The notes beneath the pieces were generated by a model. The model searched no databases, was not told where the DNA came from, and saw only the letters and a list, made by a program, of their open reading frames with translations. Positions 33,475-40,900 of a stretch of DNA of 64,000 bases are shown here, piece by piece. Within the stretch, counting starts at the first letter, position 1. Each line of letters begins with the position of its first letter. The stretch comes from Isoptericola sediminis (GTDB lineage Bacteria; Actinomycetota; Actinomycetes; Actinomycetales; Cellulomonadaceae): the NCBI RefSeq assembly GCF_013085345.1, contig NZ_JABFAJ010000024.1, forward strand, positions 186,001 to 250,000, read 5' to 3'. The position numbers were made by a program, and so were the translations under genes.

Positions 33475-34854
33475 ATGACCCACACCGAGAGCGACGTCGC
33501 CGCGCTGCGCGCGCACGTCGACGAGCTGTTCCCCGCGGTCCAGGCCGACCTCGAGTCCCTGGTCCGCATCCCGAGCGTCTCCGCGAGCGCCTTCGACCCC
33601 GCGCACGTGGAGACCAGCGCCAAGGCCGTGGCCACGCTGCTGCGCGACGCCGGCATGCCCGAGGTGCAGATCCTGCGCTCGGAGCGGCCCGACGGCGAGC
33701 CCGGGGCCCCGGCCGTCGTCGCACGCCGTCCCGCGCCCGCGGGGGCGCCGACCGTGCTGCTGTACGCCCACCACGACGTCCAGCCGCCGGGGGACCCCGC
33801 CACCTGGGACACCGAGCCGTTCGAACCCGTCCAGCGCGGCGAGCGACTGTTCGGGCGCGGCGCGGCCGACGACAAGGCCGGGGTCATGGCGCACGTGGGC
33901 GCCCTGCGCGCGCTGGCCGCCCTGGGCGAGGAGCCGGGCGTCGGCGTGACCGTGTTCGTCGAGGGGGAGGAGGAGGCCGGCTCGCCGAGCTTCTCCCGGT
34001 TCCTGGCCGACCACCACGAGCTGCTCGCCGCCGACGTCATCGTCGTGGCGGACTCGACCAACTGGAAGGTGGGCGTGCCCGCCCTGACGACGTCGCTGCG
34101 CGGCCTCGTCGACGGCGTCGTGAGCGTCGACGTGCTCGACCACGCCGTGCACTCGGGGATGTTCGGCGGTCCCGTCCTCGACGCCAACCTGCTGCTGGCC
34201 CGCCTGCTGGCCACGCTGCACGACGACGCCGGGAACGTGGCGGTCGAGGGCCTGACCAGCGCCGCCGAGCCCGACGTGGACTACGCCGAGGCCGACTTCC
34301 GGGCCGACTCCTCGGTGCTGGACGGCGTCGAGCTGGCCGGGGAGGGCACGATCGCGGGCCGGATGTGGACCAAGCCGGCCATCGCCGTCATCGGTGTCGA
34401 CGCCACCGACGTCGCGCACGCCTCCAACACGCTGGCGCCGCGGGCCGCGGCCAAGCTGTCGGTGCGGATCCCGCCGGGGCTCGCCCCGCAGGCCGCCGAG
34501 GACGCGCTGCAGGCGCACCTGACCGCCCACGCCCCGTTCGGCGCCCGCGTGACCTGGACGCCGGGGGAGCAGGGCAAGGCCTTCGGCGCGCCCGACGACT
34601 CGGAGGCCATGCGGGCCGCGCGCTCGGCCTTCGCCGCGGCGTGGGGGACGGATCCCGTGGACATCGGGGTCGGCGGGTCGATCCCGTTCATCGCCGACCT
34701 GCTCGAGGCGTTCCCCGAGGCGGCCGTGCTGGTGACCGGGGTGGAGGACCCGGACTCGCGCGCCCACGGCGCCAACGAGTCGGTGCACCTGGGCGAGCTG
34801 CGCAAGGTCCTGGTGGCCGAGGCGCTGCTGCTGCGGGGGCTGGCCACCCGCTGA
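33475..34854 (+). CDS. M20-family dipeptidase
   Basis: A 459-residue M20 metallopeptidase. Metal and catalytic segments in order: Y-A-H-H-D-V-Q-P-P (about 97-105), G-R-G-A-A-D-D-K-A-G (about 128-137), F-V-E-G-E-E-E-A-G-S (about 160-169). A dimerisation domain separates the halves of the catalytic domain (about 205-340), and E-S-V-H-L near the C-terminus supplies the last His. It hydrolyses dipeptides or related amides in the cytoplasm. It converges on the thioesterase gene with a 4-bp gap. Confidence 0.9.
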   Translation: MTHTESDVAALRAHVDELFPAVQADLESLVRIPSVSASAFDPAHVETSAKAVATLLRDAGMPEVQILRSERPDGEPGAPAVVARRPAPAGAPTVLLYAHHDVQPPGDPATWDTEPFEPVQRGERLFGRGAADDKAGVMAHVGALRALAALGEEPGVGVTVFVEGEEEAGSPSFSRFLADHHELLAADVIVVADSTNWKVGVPALTTSLRGLVDGVVSVDVLDHAVHSGMFGGPVLDANLLLARLLATLHDDAGNVAVEGLTSAAEPDVDYAEADFRADSSVLDGVELAGEGTIAGRMWTKPAIAVIGVDATDVAHASNTLAPRAAAKLSVRIPPGLAPQAAEDALQAHLTAHAPFGARVTWTPGEQGKAFGAPDDSEAMRAARSAFAAAWGTDPVDIGVGGSIPFIADLLEAFPEAAVLVTGVEDPDSRAHGANESVHLGELRKVLVAEALLLRGLATR

Positions 34855-34858
34855 GCGC

Positions 34859-35407
34859 TCAGGCGCGGTCGACGTCGCGGTGCGCGACGTCGACCGCCCG
34901 GGCCCAGGCCGCGACGTCCTCGGGCAGGTCGGGGCTGACCAGGTCCGGGTCGTCGCCGAGCACCGCCACGACGTCGTGCGGGGCCACCCGGATGCCGTCC
35001 CTGCCCAGGAACCGCGCGGCGATCCAGCCGCGGGCGCAGAGCTCGTCGTCGCGCCGGGTCATCCTCTGCTCGAGGAAGACGACGCGCTGGTCCCAGCCCA
35101 TCACGCGGCTGGTGATGGTGACGCGGTCGAAGAGCTTGAGCGACCGCTTGTACGTCATCGTCGAGGCCGCCACCACCGGGTACCAGCCCTGCGACCGGAG
35201 CTTGGCCAGACCGCTGATGTCGGCGAGGAAGTTGGACCGGGCCACGTCCATCATCTGCAGGTACGAGCCGTTGTTGACGTGCAGGTAGAAGTCCAGGTCG
35301 CCCGGCTTGACGCGCATCACCGTGGTCGAGGCGTCGAACGGCCCCATCCCGGGGCGCTGGCGGCGGGGCAGGAGCGTGGCCGTGGCGAGCTGGATCATCC
35401 GCGTCAT
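34859..35407 (-). CDS. Acyl-CoA thioesterase family protein (hotdog fold)
   Basis: A 182-residue hotdog-fold protein. F-Y-L-H-V-N-N-G-S-Y-L with D-V-A-R-S-N-F-L shortly after is the 4HBT/THEM6-like signature, where the conserved Asn/Asp region positions the thioester. R-S-L-K-L-F-D-R-V-T-I-T-S-R-V-M-G-W continues the pattern. Substrate unknown. TACCGT 6 nt before ATG 35407 suggests a leaderless transcript, although nadA and the DJ-1 gene lie upstream on the same strand. Confidence 0.8.
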   Translation of the reverse strand: MTRMIQLATATLLPRRQRPGMGPFDASTTVMRVKPGDLDFYLHVNNGSYLQMMDVARSNFLADISGLAKLRSQGWYPVVAASTMTYKRSLKLFDRVTITSRVMGWDQRVVFLEQRMTRRDDELCARGWIAARFLGRDGIRVAPHDVVAVLGDDPDLVSPDLPEDVAAWARAVDVAHRDVDRA

Positions 35408-35413
35408 ACGGCG

Positions 35414-35419
35414 ACGGTA
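35414..35419 (-). promoter_or_regulatory. -10 hexamer, leaderless start of thioesterase gene
   Basis: TACCGT on the minus strand ends 6 nt before ATG 35407. Confidence 0.5.
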
Positions 35420-35437
35420 TACCAGCGACCTGCGGTA

Positions 35438-36034
35438 TCAGATACCTGGGTACTCCAGGGTGTGCCGCACCGCCCGGGCGACCTCCACCGACTCCAGGCG
35501 CTCCACCAGGTGCAGGGCCATGTCGATGCCGGCCGAGGCGCCGGCGGAGGTGACCACGTCGCCGTCGTCCACGAACCGGGCCTCGGTGTCGATGACCGTC
35601 GACGGGTCGATCTGCGCCAGCTCGTCGTAGTGGTCCCGGTGCGTCGTCGCGGGTCGCCCCGCCAGCAGGCCCGCCGCGGCCAGCACCAGCGCCCCGGTGC
35701 ACACGCTCGCCACCACCGGCGTCTGGGTGTGCACCTGGCGCAACCACTCCAGGTGCCCGTGGTCGGCCACGAGGGCACGGGTGCCCCAGCCCCCCGGGTG
35801 GACGAGGACGTGCAGGGGGCCGACGTCGTCCGCCGAGCGGGCCGGCACGATCCGCATGCCCTTGGCCAGCCGGACGCCCTCGCCGTCGCGGGAGAAGGTG
35901 CTCACGTGCGGCCGCAGGGGCGACGCGGAGTGCTCCTCCCACGCGGCGAGGACCTCGAACGGTCCGACCGCGTCGAGCTCGTCGGCGTCGTCGAACAGCA
36001 GGATCCCGATGTGCAGCCCGCCGTCGGTGCTCAC
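35438..36034 (-). CDS. DJ-1/PfpI family protein
   Basis: A 198-residue DJ-1/PfpI-fold protein. The nucleophile elbow is SVCTGALVLAAAG (Cys near residue 110), followed by T-H-R-D-H-Y-D-E-L; the N-terminal I-L-L-F-D-D-A-D-E-L-D-A-V-G-P-F-E-V matches the isonitrile hydratase/transcription-regulator-like subgroup. No AraC-type DNA-binding domain follows. GAAGGCG precedes GTG 36034. It starts 25 nt after nadA on the same strand, likely the same operon. Reaction unknown. Confidence 0.85.
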   Translation of the reverse strand: MSTDGGLHIGILLFDDADELDAVGPFEVLAAWEEHSASPLRPHVSTFSRDGEGVRLAKGMRIVPARSADDVGPLHVLVHPGGWGTRALVADHGHLEWLRQVHTQTPVVASVCTGALVLAAAGLLAGRPATTHRDHYDELAQIDPSTVIDTEARFVDDGDVVTSAGASAGIDMALHLVERLESVEVARAVRHTLEYPGI

Positions 36035-36059
36035 TCGCGTCGCCTTCCCGCGCCCCGGG

Positions 36060-37262
36060 TCAGAGTCCCGGCAGCGCCAGCATCTGGTCGAGGGCCACCC
36101 GGGCCCAGTGGGCGTCGTCGGAGTCCACCACGATCCGGTTGACCACGCGGCCCTCGGCCAGCGACTCCATCGCCCACACCAGGTGGGGCAGGTCGATCCG
36201 GTTCATCGTCGAGCAGAAGCACACCGTGGAGTCGAGGTAGTGGACCTGCTTGTCGGGGTGAGCCCTGGCCAGCCGGCGCACGAGGTTGAGCTCGGTGCCG
36301 ATCGCCCACGTCGACCCGGGCTCGGCGGCGTCGAGGGCCTTGATGATGTACTCCGTCGAGCCGACGCGGTCCGCCGCCGCGACGACCTCGTGGCGGCACT
36401 CCGGGTGGACCATGACGTTGACGTCCGGCGCCTTGGCGCGGATCGCCTCGACGTTCTGGACCGAGAACCGGCCGTGCACCGAGCAGTGGCCGCGCCACAG
36501 GATCATCCGCGCGTCGCGCAGCTCGGCGTCGGTCAGGCCGCCGTTCGGCTTGCGCGGGTCGAACACGACGCAGTCGTCCAGGGACAGCCCGAGCTGGTTC
36601 ACCGCGGTGTTGCGGCCCAGGTGCTGGTCCGGCAGGAACAGCACCTTGCCCGTGCCGTCGACGCCGCCGACCTGGTCGAAGGCCCACCGCAGGGCGACCT
36701 GGGCGTTCGACGACGTGCACACGGTCCCGCCGTGCCGGCCGGTGAAGGCCTTGATCGCGGCGGAGGAGTTCATGTACGTCACCGGCACGGTGTCGCCGGC
36801 GACGCCCGCGTCGGCCAGCACCTCCCAGGCCTCCTCGACCTGCGAGATCTCGGCCATGTCCGCCATCGAGCAGCCCGCCGCCATGTCCGGCAGGACCACC
36901 TGCTGGGTGTCCGCGGTGAGGATGTCGGCCGACTCGGCCATGAAGTGCACGCCGCAGAAGATGACGAACTCGGCCTCGGGCCGCGCCGCCGCCCGCTGGG
37001 CGAGCTTGAAGGAGTCCCCGGTGACGTCGGCGAAGTCGATCACCTCGTCGCGCTGGTAGTGGTGGCCCAGCACGAAGGCGCGCTCGCCCAGCGCCGCCCG
37101 CGCGGCGCGCGCACGGTCCACCAGGTCCGGGTCCGAGGGCGCCGGCAGCGCGCCGGTGCACTCCACCCCGCGCTCGGAGGCGAGGTCGCGGCCCTGACCG
37201 AGCAGCAGCAGCGCCGAGGGCGCCGGCTCGGTGAAGTTCGACGTCTCGTTCAGCACAGTCAC
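36060..37262 (-). CDS. nadA: Quinolinate synthase
   Basis: A 400-residue NadA. It contains V-L-G-H-H-Y-Q-R-D-E, V-D/G-D-S-F-K-L-A, I-F-C-G-V-H-F-M-A-E-S, the N-S-S-A-A-I-K and V-C-T-S-S-N-A segments, H-P-E-C and S-T-V-C-F-C-S-T-M; three of these cysteines would hold the [4Fe-4S] cluster. It condenses iminoaspartate with dihydroxyacetone phosphate to quinolinate for NAD synthesis. nadB and nadC, often adjacent, are absent. An Fe-S carrier gene (erpA) is 650 bp away. Start may be GTG 37262 or GTG 37256. Confidence 0.94.
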   Translation of the reverse strand: MTVLNETSNFTEPAPSALLLLGQGRDLASERGVECTGALPAPSDPDLVDRARAARAALGERAFVLGHHYQRDEVIDFADVTGDSFKLAQRAAARPEAEFVIFCGVHFMAESADILTADTQQVVLPDMAAGCSMADMAEISQVEEAWEVLADAGVAGDTVPVTYMNSSAAIKAFTGRHGGTVCTSSNAQVALRWAFDQVGGVDGTGKVLFLPDQHLGRNTAVNQLGLSLDDCVVFDPRKPNGGLTDAELRDARMILWRGHCSVHGRFSVQNVEAIRAKAPDVNVMVHPECRHEVVAAADRVGSTEYIIKALDAAEPGSTWAIGTELNLVRRLARAHPDKQVHYLDSTVCFCSTMNRIDLPHLVWAMESLAEGRVVNRIVVDSDDAHWARVALDQMLALPGL

Positions 37263-37306
37263 GGCAACATCTTCCCACGGTCCCGACGTGTGCCACGATC
37301 GGTGAC

Positions 37307-37831
37307 GTGCACGTACTGCTGGTGACAGCCGCCGACGACGGCGACGCCGACCGCGAGCCCTGGACGCCCCTGGCCGCGGCCTGGACCGAGGCGGCGCCGC
37401 GCTGCGTCGTCGAGCCGATGGTCCTGCCCCCGGGACCGGTGGCCGCGACCGCACCCCCCGGCGAGGCTCCGGCGCCCGGTGTCTTCGTCCCCACGACGAG
37501 CCTCGGGCTGACGAGCGTCACGCCGCCCCCGCCGCCGCCCGAGGTCCGTCTCCTGCAGGACCGTGTCGCTCACGCCGACCTCGTCGTCGTGCACACGCCC
37601 GTCCTCGACGGCTCCGCCCTGCGCGCCGGCCCGGTGCACCGGGCCGCGGAGGCGGCCGCCCCGTACGCCGTGCCCGTCGTCGTGCTCGCCGGGCGGGACG
37701 AGACGACCCGTCGCGAGCTCTCCGGGGCGGGGGTCGCCGGGGCGCACGAGATCGGCGAGCCGCCGTCGGGTGAGGCCGTGGGCCGGGTCGCGCGCACGTG
37801 GGCGCCGGCCTGGGCCGCCCCCGAGGAGTGA
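37307..37831 (+). CDS. Short glycerate-kinase-like protein, probably degenerate
   Basis: A 174-residue protein. The C-terminal half, A-D-L-V-V-V-H-T-P-V-L-D-G-S-A-L-R-A-G-P-V followed by P-V-V-V-L-A-G-R, aligns with the end of class II glycerate kinases, whose catalytic G-E-G-R-L-D reads H-T-P-V-L-D here. Full-length enzymes have about 360-380 residues, so more than half is missing. In mycobacteria a glycerate kinase gene (Rv2205c) lies next to the HesB/ErpA gene, as this one does. The frame is intact, so it may be a reduced protein with a new role rather than a dead gene. CACGAT 7 nt before GTG 37307 is a possible -10. Confidence 0.55.
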   Translation: MHVLLVTAADDGDADREPWTPLAAAWTEAAPRCVVEPMVLPPGPVAATAPPGEAPAPGVFVPTTSLGLTSVTPPPPPPEVRLLQDRVAHADLVVVHTPVLDGSALRAGPVHRAAEAAAPYAVPVVVLAGRDETTRRELSGAGVAGAHEIGEPPSGEAVGRVARTWAPAWAAPEE

Positions 37832-37867
37832 CGTCCCTCACATCGCCGGGGGCGGGGGATTCGGGCG

Positions 37868-37873
37868 TAGGAT
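37868..37873 (+). promoter_or_regulatory. erpA -10 hexamer
   Basis: TAGGAT lies about 38 nt before ATG 37911 and leaves a short leader with a TGGAGGA ribosome binding site. Confidence 0.6.
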
Positions 37874-37910
37874 CGGGAACAGCCGTACCGGCCCACCTGT
37901 TGGAGGAAGC

Positions 37911-38261
37911 ATGACCGACACCACCGAGATCGCCACGCACGGCGTCGAGCTCTCCGAGGTCGCCGCGAACAAGGTCCGCAGCCTCCTGGAGCAGGAGGGG
38001 CGCGACGACCTGCGCCTGCGCGTCGCCGTCCAGCCCGGCGGCTGCTCCGGGCTCATCTACCAGCTCTACTTCGACGAGCGCCTGCTCGACGGGGACGCGC
38101 TGCGCGACTTCGACGGCGTCGAGGTCGTCGTGGACCGCATGAGCGTGCCCTACCTCGACGGCGCGAAGATCGACTTCGCGGACACCATCGAGAAGCAGGG
38201 CTTCACGATCGACAACCCGAACGCCGGCGAGTCCTGCGCCTGCGGCGGCTCCTTCGGCTGA
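37911..38261 (+). CDS. erpA: A-type Fe-S cluster carrier (ErpA/HesB family)
   Basis: A 116-residue A-type carrier. The three conserved cysteines are in G-G-C-S-G (about residue 44) and C-A-C-G-G at the C-terminus, the pattern that binds a transferable cluster. It delivers Fe-S clusters to apo-enzymes; nearby clients include NadA, LipA and QcrA. Strong ribosome binding site TGGAGGA and its own -10. It converges on tusA. ErpA and HesB/IscA are hard to tell apart, so the symbol is by convention. Confidence 0.9.
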   Translation: MTDTTEIATHGVELSEVAANKVRSLLEQEGRDDLRLRVAVQPGGCSGLIYQLYFDERLLDGDALRDFDGVEVVVDRMSVPYLDGAKIDFADTIEKQGFTIDNPNAGESCACGGSFG

Positions 38262-38286
38262 TCGACGTCCCGGCTCGCGCGAGCCG

Positions 38287-38544
38287 CTAGTCCTCGAGAC
38301 GGACGGTCAGGGCCCACCAGGTCCGGCCGTCCGTCTCGTCGTTCCCGGGGTGCTGCTCCTCGGCCACCATGGCGTGCCCCCGCAGCCGCGCCCACGCCGG
38401 CACGTCGTACCGGGCGGCCGGGTCCGTCGCGAGCACCGTGATCTCCGTTCCCCTGGGTCGCTCCTTCGCGTGGGCGGCCAGCCGCACCACGGGCAGCGGG
38501 CAGCGCAGGCCCCGCGCGTCCACGACCTCCGGCCCGGCGCTCAC
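38287..38544 (-). CDS. TusA-family sulfurtransferase
   Basis: An 85-residue TusA protein. The signature D-A-R-G-L-R-C-P-L-P-V-V-R-L near the N-terminus contains the persulfide-carrying Cys in C-P-x-P, and T-D-P-A-A-R-Y-D-V-P-A-W follows in the usual place. TusA receives sulfane sulfur from a cysteine desulfurase. GTG 38544 overlaps the stop of the desulfurase-like gene (GTGA). In many actinobacteria, as I recall, these two form one fused protein; here they are separate but coupled. Confidence 0.88.
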   Translation of the reverse strand: MSAGPEVVDARGLRCPLPVVRLAAHAKERPRGTEITVLATDPAARYDVPAWARLRGHAMVAEEQHPGNDETDGRTWWALTVRLED

Positions 38545-39704
38545 AGCCCGGACACCCCCAGGGCGTCCCGGACGCGGGCGACCGCTCCCGGCAGCACCGC
38601 GAGGAAGCGCTCGACGTCCTCGGCCGTGGTCGAACGGTCCAGGGCCAGGCGGACGTTGCCGTGCGTGAGCACGCCCATCGCGGCCAGGACGTGCGACGGC
38701 TCCAGCGTGCCCGCGGTGCAGGCCGACCCGGAACCCACGGCGTACCCGGCGCGGTCGAGCTCGGTGACCAGCGCCTCGCCGTCGACGTAGAGGAACGAGA
38801 ACGTCACCACGTGGGGGAGGCGGTCCTGCGGGTCGCCGACCACCTCGACGTCCGGCACGCCCGCGACGCCGTCGCGGATCCGGTCGACCAGCGCACGGCG
38901 CCGCTCGTCCTCCGCGGCGAGGTCCTGGGCGACCGCCTGCAGGGACACGGCCGCGGCGAACGCGGCCGGGACGCTGACGCCGCCGGGCGCCCAGGGGTCG
39001 GGGTCCTCCGGGCCGGCCGGGACCGTGCGCGTGCGGTGGCGCACCGCGAGGATCCCCAGGCCGCGGGGCCCGCCCCAGTCCGCGGGGTCGGCCGCCAGCA
39101 GGTCCCACGCCGTCGGCAGCGGGGCGTGCCCCACGGAGGCACCGGCGTCCACGAGCAGGGGGACCCCGGAACCCTCGAGCGCGGCGTGGACCCGGGCGAC
39201 CGGCTGGCGGGTGCCGACCTCGCCGTTGGCGTCCTGCAGCGCCGCCAGCGCGACCCCGTCCGCGAGGGCCGCCGAGGCGAGCTCGTCGGCGTCCACCCGC
39301 CCGACCCGGTCGACGGGGACCGTCGTGCGGCGGCCCTGCCCGGTGGCCGCGACGTGGTCGGCGGCGTGCAGGACCGCTGCCCGCTCGACCGCGCCGACCA
39401 CGACGTCGCCGCCGTGCCGCCGTCGGGCCCGGGCGACCTGGGCCATCGCCGCGTGCAGGGACGCCGTGTGCGAGGGCGTGAACCGGACCTCCTCGGTCCG
39501 GGTCCCCAGCACGCCGGCCACGGCCTCGCGCGCCCCGTCCAGCAGGGCGGCGGCGCGCCGCCCCTCGGCGTGCAGCCGGCGGGGGTCCGCCCATCCCTCG
39601 TCCAGGGCCTGGACGAAGGCCTGCCGCGCCGACGGGTGCAGGGGCGCCGACCCGCCGTTGTCCAGGTGGGTGCGGGCGGGCGTCGGCGAGGTGGGATGTG
39701 TCAC
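38541..39704 (-). CDS. Cysteine desulfurase homologue lacking the PLP lysine
   Basis: A 387-residue NifS/IscS-like protein. It keeps Y/H-L-D-N at the start and the mobile cysteine loop G-S-G-S-A-C-T-A-G-T-L-E-P-S-H-V-L-A-A-M-G. The PLP-lysine motif S-x-H-K-x-x-G-P-x-G reads A-D-P-A-D-W-G-G-P-R-G-L-G, with Asp encoded at 39078-39080 where Lys is expected. The His in front of N-x-E-x-G is Asp (L-Q-D-A-N-G-E-V-G), the phosphate-binding G-A-T-E-S-N region reads S-H-T-A-S-L-H, and the Gln of D-A-x-Q-S is Ala. PLP catalysis therefore seems impossible by the usual mechanism. Tight coupling to tusA argues for a retained role, perhaps as a scaffold or persulfide acceptor. Confidence 0.75.
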   Translation of the reverse strand: MTHPTSPTPARTHLDNGGSAPLHPSARQAFVQALDEGWADPRRLHAEGRRAAALLDGAREAVAGVLGTRTEEVRFTPSHTASLHAAMAQVARARRRHGGDVVVGAVERAAVLHAADHVAATGQGRRTTVPVDRVGRVDADELASAALADGVALAALQDANGEVGTRQPVARVHAALEGSGVPLLVDAGASVGHAPLPTAWDLLAADPADWGGPRGLGILAVRHRTRTVPAGPEDPDPWAPGGVSVPAAFAAAVSLQAVAQDLAAEDERRRALVDRIRDGVAGVPDVEVVGDPQDRLPHVVTFSFLYVDGEALVTELDRAGYAVGSGSACTAGTLEPSHVLAAMGVLTHGNVRLALDRSTTAEDVERFLAVLPGAVARVRDALGVSGL

Positions 39705-39891
39705 AAGGGCCTCTCGGTGGGCGTCGAAGCGTGGTGACCATCATGCCGCCGGGGGCTTCGGTGTCGCGAAAGCGGCGGCCGATCTGACACCGGTTCGGCA
39801 GGCGTCGCGAACATCGCGGATGGCGACGTCCAAGGTGATCCCGTCACGTAGGAAGGGGGATCTTCTGGCGTCGGAACGGTGAAGGTCGCGC
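39705..39891. other. Divergent intergenic region upstream of ctaC
   Basis: About 190 bp between the desulfurase-like gene and the ctaC promoter. The palindrome TCGCGA occurs twice, at 39764-39769 and 39805-39810, 41 bp apart. I see no gene. Confidence 0.4.
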
Positions 39892-39897
39892 TAGGCT
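39892..39897 (+). promoter_or_regulatory. ctaC -10 hexamer
   Basis: TAGGCT lies upstream of all candidate ctaC starts (39926, 39977, 40013). It probably drives ctaC-ctaD-ctaF. Confidence 0.55.
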
Positions 39898-39976
39898 GCT
39901 CCCATCGAGGACGAAGGTCCCACCCGTGCGCCCTGCCTCAGGACGCAGCGGTCGGACGAGACGTGAAAGGCCTCCC

Positions 39977-40900
39977 TTGCACTCGAAGAGCACCACCCGC
40001 ACCCGGCGGTCGATGGCGCTGCGTGCGACGGCGCTCGCCGTCGCGGTCGCGGCCTTCGCCACCGGCTGCGCCAGCGACGCCGTCCAGCGCGGCTACCTCC
40101 CGGGCTACACCGACGGCCAGGTGACCAACCAGACCGAGCGGATCATGAATCTGTGGAACGGTTCCTGGGTCGCCGCGCTCGCCGTCGGCGTCATCACCTG
40201 GGGCCTCATGCTCTGGTGCGTCGCCGCGTACCGGAAGCGCCGCGGCGACGACCGGCTGCCGGTCCAGACCCGCTACCACATGCCGCTCGAGATCATGTAC
40301 ACGATCGTGCCGACGCTCATGATCCTGGTGCTGTTCTTCTACACGAACCGCGACATGACGGCGATCCTCGACACGAGCGAGGAGCCGGACGTCAACATCC
40401 ACGTCATCGGCAAGCAGTGGAGCTGGGACTTCAACTACCTCGACGACGACGTCTACGAGACCGGCCAGCAGCTGCTCGAGCCCGGCTCGGTGACCGCCGA
40501 GGACACCGTCGACGGCGCGCCCGGCACGGCCGAGGAGCTGCCGACGCTCTACCTGCCCGTCGGTGAGCGGGTCGAGTTCACGGTCGACTCCCGCGACGTC
40601 ATCCACTCGTTCTGGATCCCGGCCTTCCTGTTCAAGATGGACATGATCCCCGGCAAGACGAACACGTTCCAGGTCGTCCCCGAGCGTGAAGGCACCTACG
40701 CCGGCAAGTGCGCCGAGCTCTGCGGTGAGTTCCACTCCGGGATGCTGTTCAACGTCAAGGTCGTCGACCGTGCCGAGTACGACGCCCAGATGGAGGAGCT
40801 GCGCGCCCAGGGCCAGACCGGCGAGCTCGGCCTGGACCTGAACCGCCAGCAGAGCTCCGAGTACTCCAGTGAAGAGACGATCCCGGAGGTCGAGGGCTGA
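39977..40900 (+). CDS. ctaC: Cytochrome c oxidase subunit II
   Basis: A 307-residue aa3 oxidase subunit II. The signal/lipobox A-F-A-T-G-C predicts a lipoprotein; two helices follow (about 55-80 and 95-118). The cupredoxin domain carries the CuA site in [12 protein letters not shown], with the upstream His in V-I-H-S-F-W. It accepts electrons from the bc1 complex. TTG 39977 is chosen because GAAAGG lies upstream and the sequence from there resembles related N-termini; GTG 39926 and ATG 40013 remain possible. It shares one base with the ctaD start region (TGATG). Confidence 0.92.
   Translation: MHSKSTTRTRRSMALRATALAVAVAAFATGCASDAVQRGYLPGYTDGQVTNQTERIMNLWNGSWVAALAVGVITWGLMLWCVAAYRKRRGDDRLPVQTRYHMPLEIMYTIVPTLMILVLFFYTNRDMTAILDTSEEPDVNIHVIGKQWSWDFNYLDDDVYETGQQLLEPGSVTAEDTVDGAPGTAEELPTLYLPVGERVEFTVDSRDVIHSFWIPAFLFKMDMIPGKTNTFQVVPEREGTYAGKCAELCGEFHSGMLFNVKVVDRAEYDAQMEELRAQGQTGELGLDLNRQQSSEYSSEETIPEVEG

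Noticed and set aside
37307-37831. Call as a pseudogene
   Set aside because: The frame is intact with a plausible start and promoter; truncation alone does not show loss of function.
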